A stretch of DNA of 64,000 bases from Phil1 sp040767925 (lineage in GTDB: Bacteria > Bacillota > Clostridia > Christensenellales > CAG-138). The stretch is from contig JAXGNN010000001.1 of the NCBI GenBank assembly GCA_040767925.1, positions 682,001-746,000 of the forward strand. Direction: 5' to 3'. The translations under genes were made by a program, and so were the position numbers. The notes below the pieces were generated by a model. It searched no databases, was not told the DNA's origin, and saw nothing but the letters and a program-made list of their open reading frames with translations. Within the stretch, counting starts at the first letter, position 1; each line of letters opens with the position of its first letter. Below are positions 25,169 through 36,100 of this stretch, piece by piece.

Positions 25169-28100
25169 TTACCTTAAATTCGCCTTTGTGTGCCGTCTGA
25201 TGCCGCTCGTAAACCAGGTAACGCCGGCCAGCAGCAACGCGATAACGATCAGCAGTAACCCATAATAGAAGCTATCGTCCATGATGCGTTCGCCATCCAT
25301 GATCGTAATGCCATCACTAACGAGGGATTCATCGGTGCTGCCCGCCCATATGCCATCAAGGAAGCCCGCGTTCTTATCCGTCATGCCGTAGGGATGCAGA
25401 ACAACAGTATCGTCTCCGGTTTGCGGCGGGAGCAGAACCGTTACCGTGCCGTATGCCCCGCCCGACGTCGAGGTCTTCGTGCTGTCCTTAAGGTTGTCAA
25501 ACAGGTAGGACAGCGGGTAGTAGACACGGCCATACTCGGGGGTCAGCGCATTTGTTTTATCGATCCTGAGCAATTTCCCCCAGGCGGAGTTAATGACCAA
25601 CGTCACGCCTCTATCCTTGATTGCGATCATGACGCTAACCGGCATTTGATCATAGAAGCCCGCGTACGCCGTTATCGTCGCCCCTGCAGGCGCATTTAGG
25701 ATCGCTTTACGCACATTCTCCCAAAATACCGTCTGCGACTCCGTTTCAGGCAGAGAAGTGTTGGGCGTATACCAGCCGATGACGATCTGAACATCGTCGA
25801 CAGCATCAAACGTAAGGCCGTATTGCGTTCTTCCCGGAACAACGGCTTTTGACGTACCATCCCGATACCTGAGAATCATTGCAAACATGTCACCGGAGTT
25901 CGAACCATAGGGATACGGTATTGTCATAGTCAGGACGCCGCCGCCAACGATCACCCCGTCGCTGCCGGTTGAGAAGTCCAGGTCGAGGTAAGCCCGCCTT
26001 GTGGCGCTGCCAAAGCCCGCCTGTGCGCCCGCCAGGCCATCCAGGACCGTTCGGGCGGCTGCGTCCGTCAACGCGTTGAGCGTAACGTCAACGGCGGAGG
26101 GCGCAACCGGAGAGCTGGTCGCAGCGTTCGTATAGGTCATCGGTATGGCCGGGTTATTGGGTTTTTCCTGCACGCCGACATTATGACCGTTCGGGCTTGT
26201 GCCAATTCCGGAAGCGGGCAGCTTCACCGTGACATTGAACGTCGCGGTCTGCGTAGCCCCTTCGAAGGTGTATTTAACCGTGATGGTGTGCGTTCCGATC
26301 GTAGAGAGCATCTGCGCAGCGGTCATGCTGTTCGGATAGGTCAGCATGGACACGACAAGCGCGCTGCCCGCTCCGGTAGGTAGCCCGCTCATCCATACGG
26401 GCGAGAACGCGCTGCCGCTCAGGTCGAGCGCTGCCGCAGCATACGCGTCATACGTCAGCTTGGAAGGCGGGGTGATCGTCAGCGCCGCGCCGGAAAGTTG
26501 ATCGACGACGTTTACCGTATGCGTATACGTGCGATTCGCGTTGCCCACGGCAGTAAATGTGATCGTCTTCAGGCCAAGTGCGCCGACTCCGGTCGCATTC
26601 TTATCATAGCCGTTTACGATCGCAACCTTCACACTGTCGGTCACGAGCAGTTCTTCGGCAGGGATGCCGCTCCCGAACACGGTGCGCAGTTTAATTCCCA
26701 CGAGGTCGATTTCCTGCCCCAATTTGATTTGCGTTGGCAGAGTCCCGACGAGAGTATTCGTATATGTATCGTCCGCCAGCGTGATGGTCACGGCGACCGT
26801 CTGCTCATGATAGGTATCCGCAGTTGACGGCGTGAATTTGATCGTCACCGTCGCTGTCTTGCCGACCATCGCATCCGAAAGCCCGGCCGCGATCGTAAAC
26901 TTGAGATTCCCGCCCGAAACCGCCGGAGCTGCGGCCAATATGCCGTTCGGATCCGAATAAGAGTCAACGGTATACGTACCGGCGACGTTCGGCGTCAGCG
27001 CAAGGCCGGAGAGAGGCTTATTCTGCTCCGTGGTGTTGACGAATGCAACCGAGTAGCTTTGCGGCGTGAGTGCAAGCGTACCCTTGCTGATCGTGAGCAG
27101 AGCAGGATCTGTGACAGTGCTGATCTGATAGTTGCCGTTCGCGTTGATCACTTCCGCGCCGAGCTTGTAGGCTCCGGCCAGAATCGGCGCAGTTGCCGTG
27201 GGAGCTCCATAGGTTGGGTCGGAAGTCAACTGCCTTGCGTATGTAGTGCGGATAGTTGCGGCCGCCGTATCGCTGCCGACAAGGCCGGTCGTCGCGTCCG
27301 CTGCCGCAACTGCTGCTTCGACTGATTTGGCCAGGCCATCGTATGTGTGCGTATACGAAGCGCTGAATACGATATTGAGCGGACGCTTGAGAATGTTCCC
27401 CGTCGCGCTTGTCGGGATGGTGACCTGATAGTTCGCGTTACCCCAACCGGCGGCAGAAACGATGACCGTAACCGCTTTGTTCGAGCCCGCGTCAGCACTG
27501 TTGAAGGTAGCTGTAACGCCGGTGACAGCGAGGACGTCGCCCGAACATAACTGATCCGCGGAAACCGTAATGTTCGCCGTCGCGGCGGTCGTTGCATCAT
27601 AGGTCTTATCGGCGATTACAACGGTTGCCGTAACCGGTTTGGCGGAGATATCGGCCGTAAGCGCGCCCGGCTGCGTCAGGGCATAGTTTCCCGCTCTGGA
27701 ACCGGAGAGCACAAGCGCGGCAAACGTGACGACTTTGTCCGTTCCGGCGTCGCGATCGGCAAAGGCGCCGGAAACGGGCATCACAACGCTCACGCTGCCC
27801 GCGTCCGCCGCGGCGACTCCATTGAGTGTGCCGCCGGAAATCGTCGCAGCCGTCGTGCCGTCATATATCTTGGAGACGGCGGTAAGGCCGGTGATGGTTA
27901 ACTCCTTCTTGGTGATCTCAAAAGCGACCGTCGCCATGCCCGCGTAATCCGGGTCCGTATCGGGCACTTTGATGGTGAGTTCATATGTGCCCGCGTCCGC
28001 AGGCGCCACGGGCGACGCCGCATAAACCGTGCTGCCCGTGCCCTTATAGCTGTATTCCAGAGTACCGGTATAGTTCTGCGCGTCGTTATATGTGGCGCTG

Positions 28101-30676
28101 ACCGACGTATAGGGCGCGATTCCCGCCGCGGTATATACGTACGTGCTCGCCGTACCCGAGGGCGTGATCGTGACTTCGGTTTTATCCTTCACATCGTAAG
28201 AGAGATCCCGCACGATCGTGATCTTGCTGCCCGACGACCCCGCGCCGCTTTCATAATAAGTGATGCTGACTTGTGCTGTATATTTCTTTTCATTCGTCAT
28301 GTCGGCTGCCGTCAGATTAGGCGTAACAGCGAGGTACAAAATTTGACCGGCATCCGCCGCCGTGGCGAGCGCGCCAAGGGTGAACTTGTCCTTATCCGTT
28401 CCGGTCAGTTCCGCATTTATTGAAGTATAACTGCCCGTGCCGCCGGTGGTGAGCGTGAAGCTCTGGGCTGCGGCCGGGGTCGTGCTGCCCGTACGCGAGA
28501 AGAAATTCAGGCCGCTCTCGGGGGTCACCGCGAAGCTGAAAGTATGGTGTGTATGAACAAATGCCGCTTGCTTGACCGTTGATGCATTGTGATTGGCGTC
28601 CTCGGGCAAATAGGTATAGAGGTAATAATCCGTATTCGGCGCGAGGCCGGTTACGGTCACGGCATCCGTGCTTGTGGCGGCGCTGTTCCAAGCGGAATCC
28701 CCAATGGCGGGCGCTGTCGCAGACGTCGTGACGGCATAGGCCTGCCCAAGCCTAGGGTTATAAGCAAAGCCGCTGCTCGTAATGCCTGCGATACCGGGGT
28801 TTGAGGCGTCCGCTTCCTGCGTGGCCTTATTGATCGTCAGCTTCATGTAGAGCGTCACGGCCGCCTTATGGGTCGCATCGCCTGGAACGCTCAACGAGAC
28901 GGTATAATCGCCCGCACCCTTTGGGCCATCGATGAACGGAGTAGTAGGGGCGCCCCCGGTATAACCGTTGTAATATCTAATGTGAAGGACTGCGCTCGGA
29001 ATCACCGCCCCGCCTTCGTTGTCCTCTTTAATCGTTATGCTCGCATAGTCGTACGACTTGTCCTTGCCGTCATATGTATAGGTTTGATTTGAGGCTCCGG
29101 CGATTACTATGCCGATCTTCTCGAGGAAATAAGCTTTGATTGCGACATCCCGATCCGGCATGGCAAAGGTTGTTGAGGACGCGCTCGCATTGACGAAAGC
29201 TACCTTGCCCGAGGCGGCGGTATCCTCCCAACGGTCGAAGTAGTAATCAGCGCCGGGAACCGCTGTGACGGTGATCTCATCTCCGACGGTGGCGGTGCCT
29301 TTCGAAGCGGCCGCGGCGCCGCCGGCGGCCGGGTCGCACGAGACGCTCAGAGCGCGCGCGGTCTTATCCGTCGTGACCTCCAGGGCGCTGCTCGCGGCGC
29401 TGGCGTTATAACCCGCGATCTCCTTGCAGCGCGCGTAAATATAGTAAGTCGTGTTGCCGGCAAGGCCGGTAAAGTTCAAGCTCGGCTCCCAAACGGTTAC
29501 GTTGGATGCTCCCTCGCTCGTTGTATAGCCATATTCCAGCACGGCGCCCGCCGGTGCGTCGGGGGGGAGCGCAGGGGCTACAATCGTGATGCTGCTGTGC
29601 GTTTTCGCGTTGAGCGTCGGCGCGCCGGGAGCGGTCTGATTCGCGGACGCGACGGCCTCGGTCGCGGAACTGCTCAGGGTACCGCTGAAATTCGGATGTG
29701 CCGCCTCGCAAACGATGGTCTTTCCGGCGTCCGCAGGGAGGACCGTATAGCTCGAGCCTGTGCCGGCCGCCGTGCCGCCTACCTTCCAGCTATAGGCGAT
29801 TCCGCCGGAGGCATTGCCACCGCTGATGCTCGCGTTAAGCGTCTGGCCGACCGTAGGCGTGGTGTCGTCGATGCTCAGCGTGCCGGCAATGGCGGTCTTG
29901 CTCACCGTAATGGCGTACGCGTCCGAGGTCTTGCCGCCGTATGCGGCGGTAATGTTGGCCGTGCCTTCGCCAAGGGCGGTAACGAGTCCGCTCCCGCTCA
30001 CGGTCGCAACGCTGGTGTTCGAGCTGGCCCAAGTGTAATCGGACTGCGACGCGGGCTGGCTCGCGTTCGGCGGCAAGACGGCCGCCGTCATCTGCAGCGT
30101 GTTGCCAAGGCCGGTGATCGAGGTCGCGCCACCTGCTGCGGTAAGGGAAATGCCGGTGGCGGGGATGTCGATGGTCAGATTAACAGGGGTTGTCGTAACC
30201 GTCCACATATCCTCACCGATTGTATATTCGGCCTTGCTGAAAGAGAGGCTCGCCGTACCGGCAGGCGCGCTCGATTTTACGGTGAGCTTGAATTTAACAA
30301 ACTCGCCCGTTTTCGTCGATGCAGAAGCTCCTGCAATCGCGAAATTTGCAGTTCCGGCGCTATCTAAATTAAATACAAGCGTTCGGCCGTTTGGAAAGCC
30401 GCTTCCATATACATCGTCTTCTGTCTGGGCTGAAACCGAGAACACGTTCGGATCGTATGCAACGTTAAACGTAAAGCTCTCAGCTCCGCTGTTGCTCGGA
30501 ACATTCACCGAAACGGTAATTTCATCGTTCGCATGGAGCGTACCGGACGGGCTGACGGAAAGCGAATAGGCAACCGCGGTTCCGTTGCCCAAGTCAGCCG
30601 CCAAAGCTTCCGGGACAATCCCGGAACATACGACCATAGCAACAGCCAAGAAGAGCGATATTAGTTTCTTTCTCAT
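25169..30676 (-). CDS. giant membrane-anchored surface protein with N-terminal cohesin domain and Ig-like array
   Basis: 1835 residues. A signal peptide (MRKKLISLFLAVAMVVCSG, cleaved after ALAA) is followed by a cohesin-type beta-sandwich (about 35-170; NVAYDPNVFSVSA, VKFKLTVKSSAPAGTASLSF). Next is a Big_2 domain (about 173-258, WASSNTSVATVSGSGLVTAL), FN3-like and InlB-like repeat modules (DYYFDRWED), and at least two YDG-type domains (SKIYDGTTAATISGG, DKTYDATTAATANITV). The end is a transmembrane helix (about 1805-1825) and a basic tail; no LPXTG is seen. It is probably an anchoring scaffoldin. GGAG lies 10 bases before the ATG. Cohesin identity rests on fold-like sequence features and context. 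Confidence 0.8.
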   Translation of the reverse strand: MRKKLISLFLAVAMVVCSGIVPEALAADLGNGTAVAYSLSVSPSGTLHANDEITVSVNVPSNSGAESFTFNVAYDPNVFSVSAQTEDDVYGSGFPNGRTLVFNLDSAGTANFAIAGASASTKTGEFVKFKLTVKSSAPAGTASLSFSKAEYTIGEDMWTVTTTPVNLTIDIPATGISLTAAGGATSITGLGNTLQMTAAVLPPNASQPASQSDYTWASSNTSVATVSGSGLVTALGEGTANITAAYGGKTSDAYAITVSKTAIAGTLSIDDTTPTVGQTLNASISGGNASGGIAYSWKVGGTAAGTGSSYTVLPADAGKTIVCEAAHPNFSGTLSSSATEAVASANQTAPGAPTLNAKTHSSITIVAPALPPDAPAGAVLEYGYTTSEGASNVTVWEPSLNFTGLAGNTTYYIYARCKEIAGYNASAASSALEVTTDKTARALSVSCDPAAGGAAAASKGTATVGDEITVTAVPGADYYFDRWEDTAASGKVAFVNASASSTTFAMPDRDVAIKAYFLEKIGIVIAGASNQTYTYDGKDKSYDYASITIKEDNEGGAVIPSAVLHIRYYNGYTGGAPTTPFIDGPKGAGDYTVSLSVPGDATHKAAVTLYMKLTINKATQEADASNPGIAGITSSGFAYNPRLGQAYAVTTSATAPAIGDSAWNSAATSTDAVTVTGLAPNTDYYLYTYLPEDANHNASTVKQAAFVHTHHTFSFAVTPESGLNFFSRTGSTTPAAAQSFTLTTGGTGSYTSINAELTGTDKDKFTLGALATAADAGQILYLAVTPNLTAADMTNEKKYTAQVSITYYESGAGSSGSKITIVRDLSYDVKDKTEVTITPSGTASTYVYTAAGIAPYTSVSATYNDAQNYTGTLEYSYKGTGSTVYAASPVAPADAGTYELTIKVPDTDPDYAGMATVAFEITKKELTITGLTAVSKIYDGTTAATISGGTLNGVAAADAGSVSVVMPVSGAFADRDAGTDKVVTFAALVLSGSRAGNYALTQPGALTADISAKPVTATVVIADKTYDATTAATANITVSADQLCSGDVLAVTGVTATFNSADAGSNKAVTVIVSAAGWGNANYQVTIPTSATGNILKRPLNIVFSASYTHTYDGLAKSVEAAVAAADATTGLVGSDTAAATIRTTYARQLTSDPTYGAPTATAPILAGAYKLGAEVINANGNYQISTVTDPALLTISKGTLALTPQSYSVAFVNTTEQNKPLSGLALTPNVAGTYTVDSYSDPNGILAAAPAVSGGNLKFTIAAGLSDAMVGKTATVTIKFTPSTADTYHEQTVAVTITLADDTYTNTLVGTLPTQIKLGQEIDLVGIKLRTVFGSGIPAEELLVTDSVKVAIVNGYDKNATGVGALGLKTITFTAVGNANRTYTHTVNVVDQLSGAALTITPPSKLTYDAYAAAALDLSGSAFSPVWMSGLPTGAGSALVVSMLTYPNSMTAAQMLSTIGTHTITVKYTFEGATQTATFNVTVKLPASGIGTSPNGHNVGVQEKPNNPAIPMTYTNAATSSPVAPSAVDVTLNALTDAAARTVLDGLAGAQAGFGSATRRAYLDLDFSTGSDGVIVGGGVLTMTIPYPYGSNSGDMFAMILRYRDGTSKAVVPGRTQYGLTFDAVDDVQIVIGWYTPNTSLPETESQTVFWENVRKAILNAPAGATITAYAGFYDQMPVSVMIAIKDRGVTLVINSAWGKLLRIDKTNALTPEYGRVYYPLSYLFDNLKDSTKTSTSGGAYGTVTVLLPPQTGDDTVVLHPYGMTDKNAGFLDGIWAGSTDESLVSDGITIMDGERIMDDSFYYGLLLIVIALLLAGVTWFTSGIRRHTKANLR

Positions 30677-30724
30677 GATGCAATTGCTCCTTAACGTAAA
30701 ATGTATCTGGTACAGGCGTAAGTC

Positions 30725-31954
30725 TTAAAACGAAGTAATCAAGCCGACGACGTATTTCAATATCAGCACCGCGTCTCTGGCATCAATGGAGCCATCCGCA
30801 AGAGTGTTTGCGCGCTGGCGTTGGACATCATCCAAGGTCTCCGACCCTACGACGGATTTAAGGATCAGCACGGCATCCCTTGCATCGATGGAATTATCCC
30901 CGTTCACATCCCCCAGAGCATACCCTCCGTACGGGTCAGCGCTGATGCCGGGCTGCATAAGCCCGCTGAAACTGCCGTTGGAGGAGTAGAATGCGAACGC
31001 CGGAGTCGGGCTGCCCGCGATGACGATATTGTCCGGATCGGGCCCTTCAGCCGCCTGCGGAATCAGCGTAAACGTCGCGAAAACGCCGTTTGTCTCGCTC
31101 ACGTCGAAGCCCGCGTCGGAAGCATAATCGATGGAGAACACCCTTGTCGAGTCGTTAAAATAGTAATGACTGCCCGGTTCGATACCCGGCGTGCCTACCT
31201 CACCGAAATGATAACCAGGATAGCTGATATGTATTCTTGCGCGCTGCACCCTAGCTGCACCGGCGGCTTTGAGTTTCACTGTCACGACGCCGTCCAACGC
31301 GACTGTTTTAACGATATAGATGCTCGTGCCCGTATCAGCCGGATAGTTGGGGAAAGGTGAAACCGTAATGGACACGGAATTGGGATGCGCGGCATAGTCC
31401 GTGCTCAAATCCCCTATAAGATTGGTTGTATCCTCATCGCAGGCATAGAGTTGCTCCACCCCGATGCTGACCGCGAGCGCCTCGGCCCCGGCTTTCACCT
31501 TGAAAACGAGGTTGGCCAGCGTACATGCGGCTAAGCTCTCGCTTTCCCCGCCGCCCATCGCTCCGCCGGAATTCAAGGCGAGCACCTTAACCGTGCTGTT
31601 CGCAGGGACGGTGTTGTCGGGCAAATTGTTAAGGAAAACCATGACGCCTTCGCCGTTAGCTTCTTCCGCCTCGTCTTCGCTGGATACCTCGGTTCCAATG
31701 AGCGCCGCGCCCGAGACATACTCGAGCTTATCACTGTCGTACCGGACGCTCAGCAAAACTCCGCCAAAGCTGGCGATATCGGTATCCAGCCTGATGTCAA
31801 CGCCGAGCAAATCGCCGACGGCGAGCGTCGCATTCGGGCAGGATATGGAGAAGCCGATGTCTCCGGGGGCTGCAAACGCGGGCGCGAGATAAACAAGCGC
31901 CAAGAAAAATGCAAGAAACAGCGTTATTTTCCTGTGAATCGTCAACCTATTCAT
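30725..31954 (-). CDS. secreted adaptor with cohesin-like and dockerin domains
   Basis: 409 residues. A signal peptide (FLAFFLALVYLAPAFA) is followed by a cohesin-like domain (about 33-195; GVLLSVRYDSDKLEYVSGA, LANLVFKVKAGAEAL). A second beta-sandwich (about 205-340) precedes a C-terminal dockerin (about 345-405). The dockerin repeats are LGDVNGDNSIDARDAVLILK and ANTLADGSIDARDAVLILK. The first calcium loop is canonical; the second lacks its first Asp and has Leu at position 3. Positions 10-11 are Ala-Arg in both halves, unlike the other dockerins here. A protein with both modules can bridge a primary complex to an anchor. It lies 48 bp upstream of the giant cohesin gene. Confidence 0.8.
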   Translation of the reverse strand: MNRLTIHRKITLFLAFFLALVYLAPAFAAPGDIGFSISCPNATLAVGDLLGVDIRLDTDIASFGGVLLSVRYDSDKLEYVSGAALIGTEVSSEDEAEEANGEGVMVFLNNLPDNTVPANSTVKVLALNSGGAMGGGESESLAACTLANLVFKVKAGAEALAVSIGVEQLYACDEDTTNLIGDLSTDYAAHPNSVSITVSPFPNYPADTGTSIYIVKTVALDGVVTVKLKAAGAARVQRARIHISYPGYHFGEVGTPGIEPGSHYYFNDSTRVFSIDYASDAGFDVSETNGVFATFTLIPQAAEGPDPDNIVIAGSPTPAFAFYSSNGSFSGLMQPGISADPYGGYALGDVNGDNSIDARDAVLILKSVVGSETLDDVQRQRANTLADGSIDARDAVLILKYVVGLITSF

Positions 31955-32106
31955 CCATACGACCAGCTTTCGTGTTTTTTAATTCAGTCTTATCCCATAG
32001 TACGAATGAACTCAAATTAATTATAAATTCATTGCATGGCATATTCAAGCACTATATTCTTTTTTTCCCATATTCAATCACGCAAACACCTTACTTCGTC
32101 GCAAAG

Positions 32107-33150
32107 TCAATCCCGTTTGCTTTTTCTCAGCAGCCAATAAACTACAGTGCCGATTGCGCCGATCGCGGCGACGCCAGCGGCTGCCAGCCATATCCATGAG
32201 CGGTCGGAAACGCCCTCGACCGCCTCAATTTCGATTTCCCCTTCGCTATCGCTGCCCGCATGCTCGCCGGAGCTCGATTGAGGCGGCTGCGTATCGACCG
32301 CATCCGGCTCGCTGACTGAAACGCTTACTTCCAGCACTTCGGAGCTATCCTCACGAATTGCAGAGATCACCGTTTCCCCGCTCCCGTGCGCCGTGACGAC
32401 GCCGTTTTCGTCAACGGTCGCCACCCGCTCGTTGCTGCTCGACCAAACATAGATCTTGCCCGCCTCAATGCCTGCGGACCCCATCAGGTCTAGCGTTTCG
32501 CCCGCTTCCAAACTGTAATCCGTATCCTGCGCCGGCGCGGGCGTATCCCGGCCCCCTTTTGTCTGATTTACGCCAGGCGACGCGGCAGGGTTTTGCGACG
32601 CTGTCGGTCGAGCGCTTAAGGAAGGCTGCGGGCTTCCCGGCATGCTTGTCGTCTGCCCTCCAAGGGCGATGGTCGCGCCGGTGCGCGTACAGGCGACATC
32701 TTTGAGTTCGTCATCGATGAGCATCGGTGCGATGAGCGAATCGTTCCATTCGATGCCGGTTGTCCCCGAAGCGCCATCCTTTATTTGGAACGTCAGGATC
32801 AGGATATCTCCGCTCGGTTTACCCGCGGATAATGCGCTCCAGACATAGATCACGGCGCCGCTCTGTTCATCGTTGACGGCGCTTAGCCCGCCTTTCGTGA
32901 TGGAGCCGTTTTTTGTCCTGACAAGCCCCAGCATCGTATCGTCATATGTGATCGCAAACTGGATGCCCGCAATCTTAGCGCTTCCCTCATACGAAATCGT
33001 CACCGTAACGGTGCCGTCGTCAGCCGGCTCGGAAGCTGATATTCCAAGCTTCTCCTGGTCCGCGAAAGCCGTCGGAGCAAACGCCAAGATCAGCAACAGA
33101 AACAATACAAACGCACGGCCGGTATATGATAAACGCAATCTCATCATCAT
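32107..33150 (-). CDS. membrane-anchored cohesin-Big_2 protein
   Basis: 347 residues. A signal peptide (FVLFLLLILAFAPTAFA) is followed by a cohesin-like domain (about 33-165; AGIQFAITYDDTMLGLV, GDILILTFQIKDGASG). A Pro/Ser/Thr-rich linker leads to a Big_2 domain (about 215-285; VYVWSSSNERVATV-like, GVVTAHGSGETVISA). An acidic stretch precedes a C-terminal transmembrane helix (about 320-340) with the tail RKSKRD. There is no sortase motif. The architecture suits a short cell-surface anchor for dockerin proteins. The next gene upstream ends 34 bp away on the same strand, so cotranscription is likely. Confidence 0.8.
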   Translation of the reverse strand: MMMRLRLSYTGRAFVLFLLLILAFAPTAFADQEKLGISASEPADDGTVTVTISYEGSAKIAGIQFAITYDDTMLGLVRTKNGSITKGGLSAVNDEQSGAVIYVWSALSAGKPSGDILILTFQIKDGASGTTGIEWNDSLIAPMLIDDELKDVACTRTGATIALGGQTTSMPGSPQPSLSARPTASQNPAASPGVNQTKGGRDTPAPAQDTDYSLEAGETLDLMGSAGIEAGKIYVWSSSNERVATVDENGVVTAHGSGETVISAIREDSSEVLEVSVSVSEPDAVDTQPPQSSSGEHAGSDSEGEIEIEAVEGVSDRSWIWLAAAGVAAIGAIGTVVYWLLRKSKRD

Positions 33151-33184
33151 GAATTAAGCCCCTTTCTGCAGCTCCCGCGGACTC

Positions 33185-36100
33185 TTATGGGATGTTGGGC
33201 CCCCAAGTCTCGTCTTCAAGCTGGCGAGGAAATTTCGATTCCATGCCCAGTATGTATCTGCAGATATGAACGATATCCATGACGCTCAGCACGCCGTCCG
33301 CATCGACATCCCCAGCGACGAATTCGCTTGCCGTATACGTATCTCTGAGGGAAACAAACCTGCAAAGGGCAATCGCATCGGCGATATTGACGACTCCGTC
33401 GCAATTGACATCGCCATAGAGGACATCGAGCAACTCATTTGTAACGATATACTCGGAGCAATGCGTCAGGTCCTCAATGGTTACAGTTCCCGCCTGGGCA
33501 TCGACGCTCACCTGATTGCTCTGCAGAACAAGTTCGCCGCTGTCCGTATCAATCAGGTACAGATACAGCTCGTCCTGCCGCAAAATATCCTCCGATGCGG
33601 GTATGGTAACATCCGCGACGCCCGGCAAATCGCCCTCCTGCCTGAAAGTCACCGTTTGCATGTTCTCCAACGCGCCATATTCGTCTAACACATCCTGCGC
33701 ACACCCGCTCGCCGTATCGGACACGCCAAGATACAGATCGTTCGGGTTTTCATTGATGGCATCGGATTGGAACGTCCACGCGACGTTTGTCGTTTCATTT
33801 CCCTCGCCGTCCATGCTGACGACGGACAGTTCCAGCGTGGTGGCCGTCCCGCTGCCGATGCTGCCTGCCGCCAACTCCTCGAATACGGTCGAACCGATCG
33901 GCGCATCCGCGTATTCTTTGTCGATTGCCGCCGCGACGGTTCCTCCGGGCTCCGCGATGACGCTCGCCAAGGCAAGCGTCGTCATGGCGGCGTCCGCATA
34001 ATAGACCGAGTAGTTGATGTTATCGCCCTGGAACAGCTCCGCGAGCGTTCTGCCCTCCGGGATTTCAAAATAGTTATACCGCATGTCGAGCGTGCCGCCG
34101 CCTTTGTTGACGGCAATAAGGCCGCCCGCAGGGATATTGACGAAATTGCATTTGCGGATTTCCTGGGTACCGTACTCACGGAAAATCCAAAGCGCAGTCT
34201 GGTTGCCGGAGAAAAGCGTTTCCCGAATCTCATTGTATGACCGGTCGTTGAGCACAGATAAAATGCCTATGCCGCAATTGTTGATTTCGGCATTCTCGCT
34301 TACGACGCTGCCGCGGCCGTTCGGCGCACAAACGCCTATATTGAAACCATCGATCGTCGTTTGGCTATTGATCTGTATATTGCGGGTGCTTCCCACCATG
34401 ATGCCGTAATCCAGCGCATTTTCCTCCGGCGCCAGAAGGGGCAGGAATATTCCCATGTAGCTCCCGGAGCAATAGATGCTCCCCCGCAGAATACCGGAAC
34501 CGGAGAGGCAGATCCACCGGTTCGTCGATATGTTCTCCACAAAGGTGCGGTTTACATTGACACTCGCGGGCAGCTTATAATCCGGATCGACACGAAGATT
34601 GTCCAGATACGCCTGCAGCGTTCCCGGATAATCCTCCCCGATAGCAAAAATATGGGTCGATGTGTTCAAGGTAAAACTGATGCTGATGATCCCATAAACC
34701 CTGCCGCCGTCTTTGAGCTCAACAGTCGCCAGAATATCCACGCTGTGGCTGCCGGACAACCCCCCGGGCAGCCTGACCTGATAACAGCCGTCGAGCCCGG
34801 GGCACGAGTTCCAGGTTATTCCCGTTCCGCCCGCCCCGTAGAGCGTGTAGTTCACAGATTGGACTTCATCCAGATCTTCTACCTTAACATATCTTTCGCT
34901 GTCTACGTACTCCGAGCCCCGGTCCGCGCACAGGTACACTTCCGCCGAATTTGTTCCATACCCGTTATAGGAAAATTCCCATCCATTAATCGGCCTGTAA
35001 TCTCCGTTGCTGCAGAAACTGATCGGGCAGTTCGCCTTGCCGCCGACGGTCATCGTTCGTTGCAGCGAGGGATAACCCGCCAGCGCAAAAGCAATTTTGC
35101 TGCTGGTTCCGTCGGTTTTATTGAGCGTAATATAGATCGGGTCATAGAATGAGAGCAACTCGGTCGAAACCGAAAACGTGCCGACATCGCTTCCCGCCGC
35201 AAGTGTGATCGCGCGATCATACTGATGCTCGAAGCTGACGCTTGACACATCCTCAGATGTTATCTTAACGCCGTCTAAGCAAATATCAAACACGGCTTCA
35301 GATGCCGATAAATCACGGCTGAAAGCAAGCACGCAGTCATCATACGACTCGAGCGCGCCCGGGGGACAGGTCCGGCATTGCCGCGAGCTCAATCCTTGCA
35401 GGTTAATCGTATAGTCGCAATAATCGGAATTGTTGATCGTCAGCTTCATCGAAGACAGAAGCTCCCTGTCCGCATACGAAGTTCCGGTATATATATTGAC
35501 ATAGAAGGCCGCCTGCTTAAAGCCGTCCTCAAGCTTGATGCTGAAAGCGTCGCCGCTGATGGAAGCCACTTGCGCGTGCGCCCCCATATCATATACAACG
35601 TCCAGCATGATGTTCTCGATGGCTGATCCATCGGCGGCAAGCACCCGGTATTTCAGCAGATTGCCGTCCGCCGCGATTGCATCGGCGACATTATGCGCAT
35701 ACATCTGATTTACATTTTCGCTGATGCTGTTTACCTTATCTATCGCCGTCCCCTTCGTATTGGTGCTGACGAGTTGAGGGAAATTAAAGCCGTCGATCGT
35801 GCCGGCAACGTAAAACGAGCCTTTTCCTTCATAGGCTCCGCCTTCAAGAAGATTCAGAATTCCGGACTCCTGCACCCTGATCCCGCAAGCCATGACCGTA
35901 GTGCCGGCCGGGTAGCCGGTTCCGTTATTGACGAGCGTTCCGGCCACATACAGCTTTCCATATACATATACGCATCCGAAAACGGTCAGCTTCCTGCCCG
36001 CGGGGATCGTCAGCGCGCTTCCCTGGTATATAACCAAGGACGCACAGGCGGGAAGCGTCCAGTCGGAGGGCAAAACAAGATTTGCGTCCTGCAGGTTGAT

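Noticed and set aside
25169..30676. LPXTG sortase anchor on the giant cohesin protein
   Set aside because: The C-terminus has a transmembrane helix and basic tail but no LPXTG-like motif before it, so simple membrane anchoring is the better reading.
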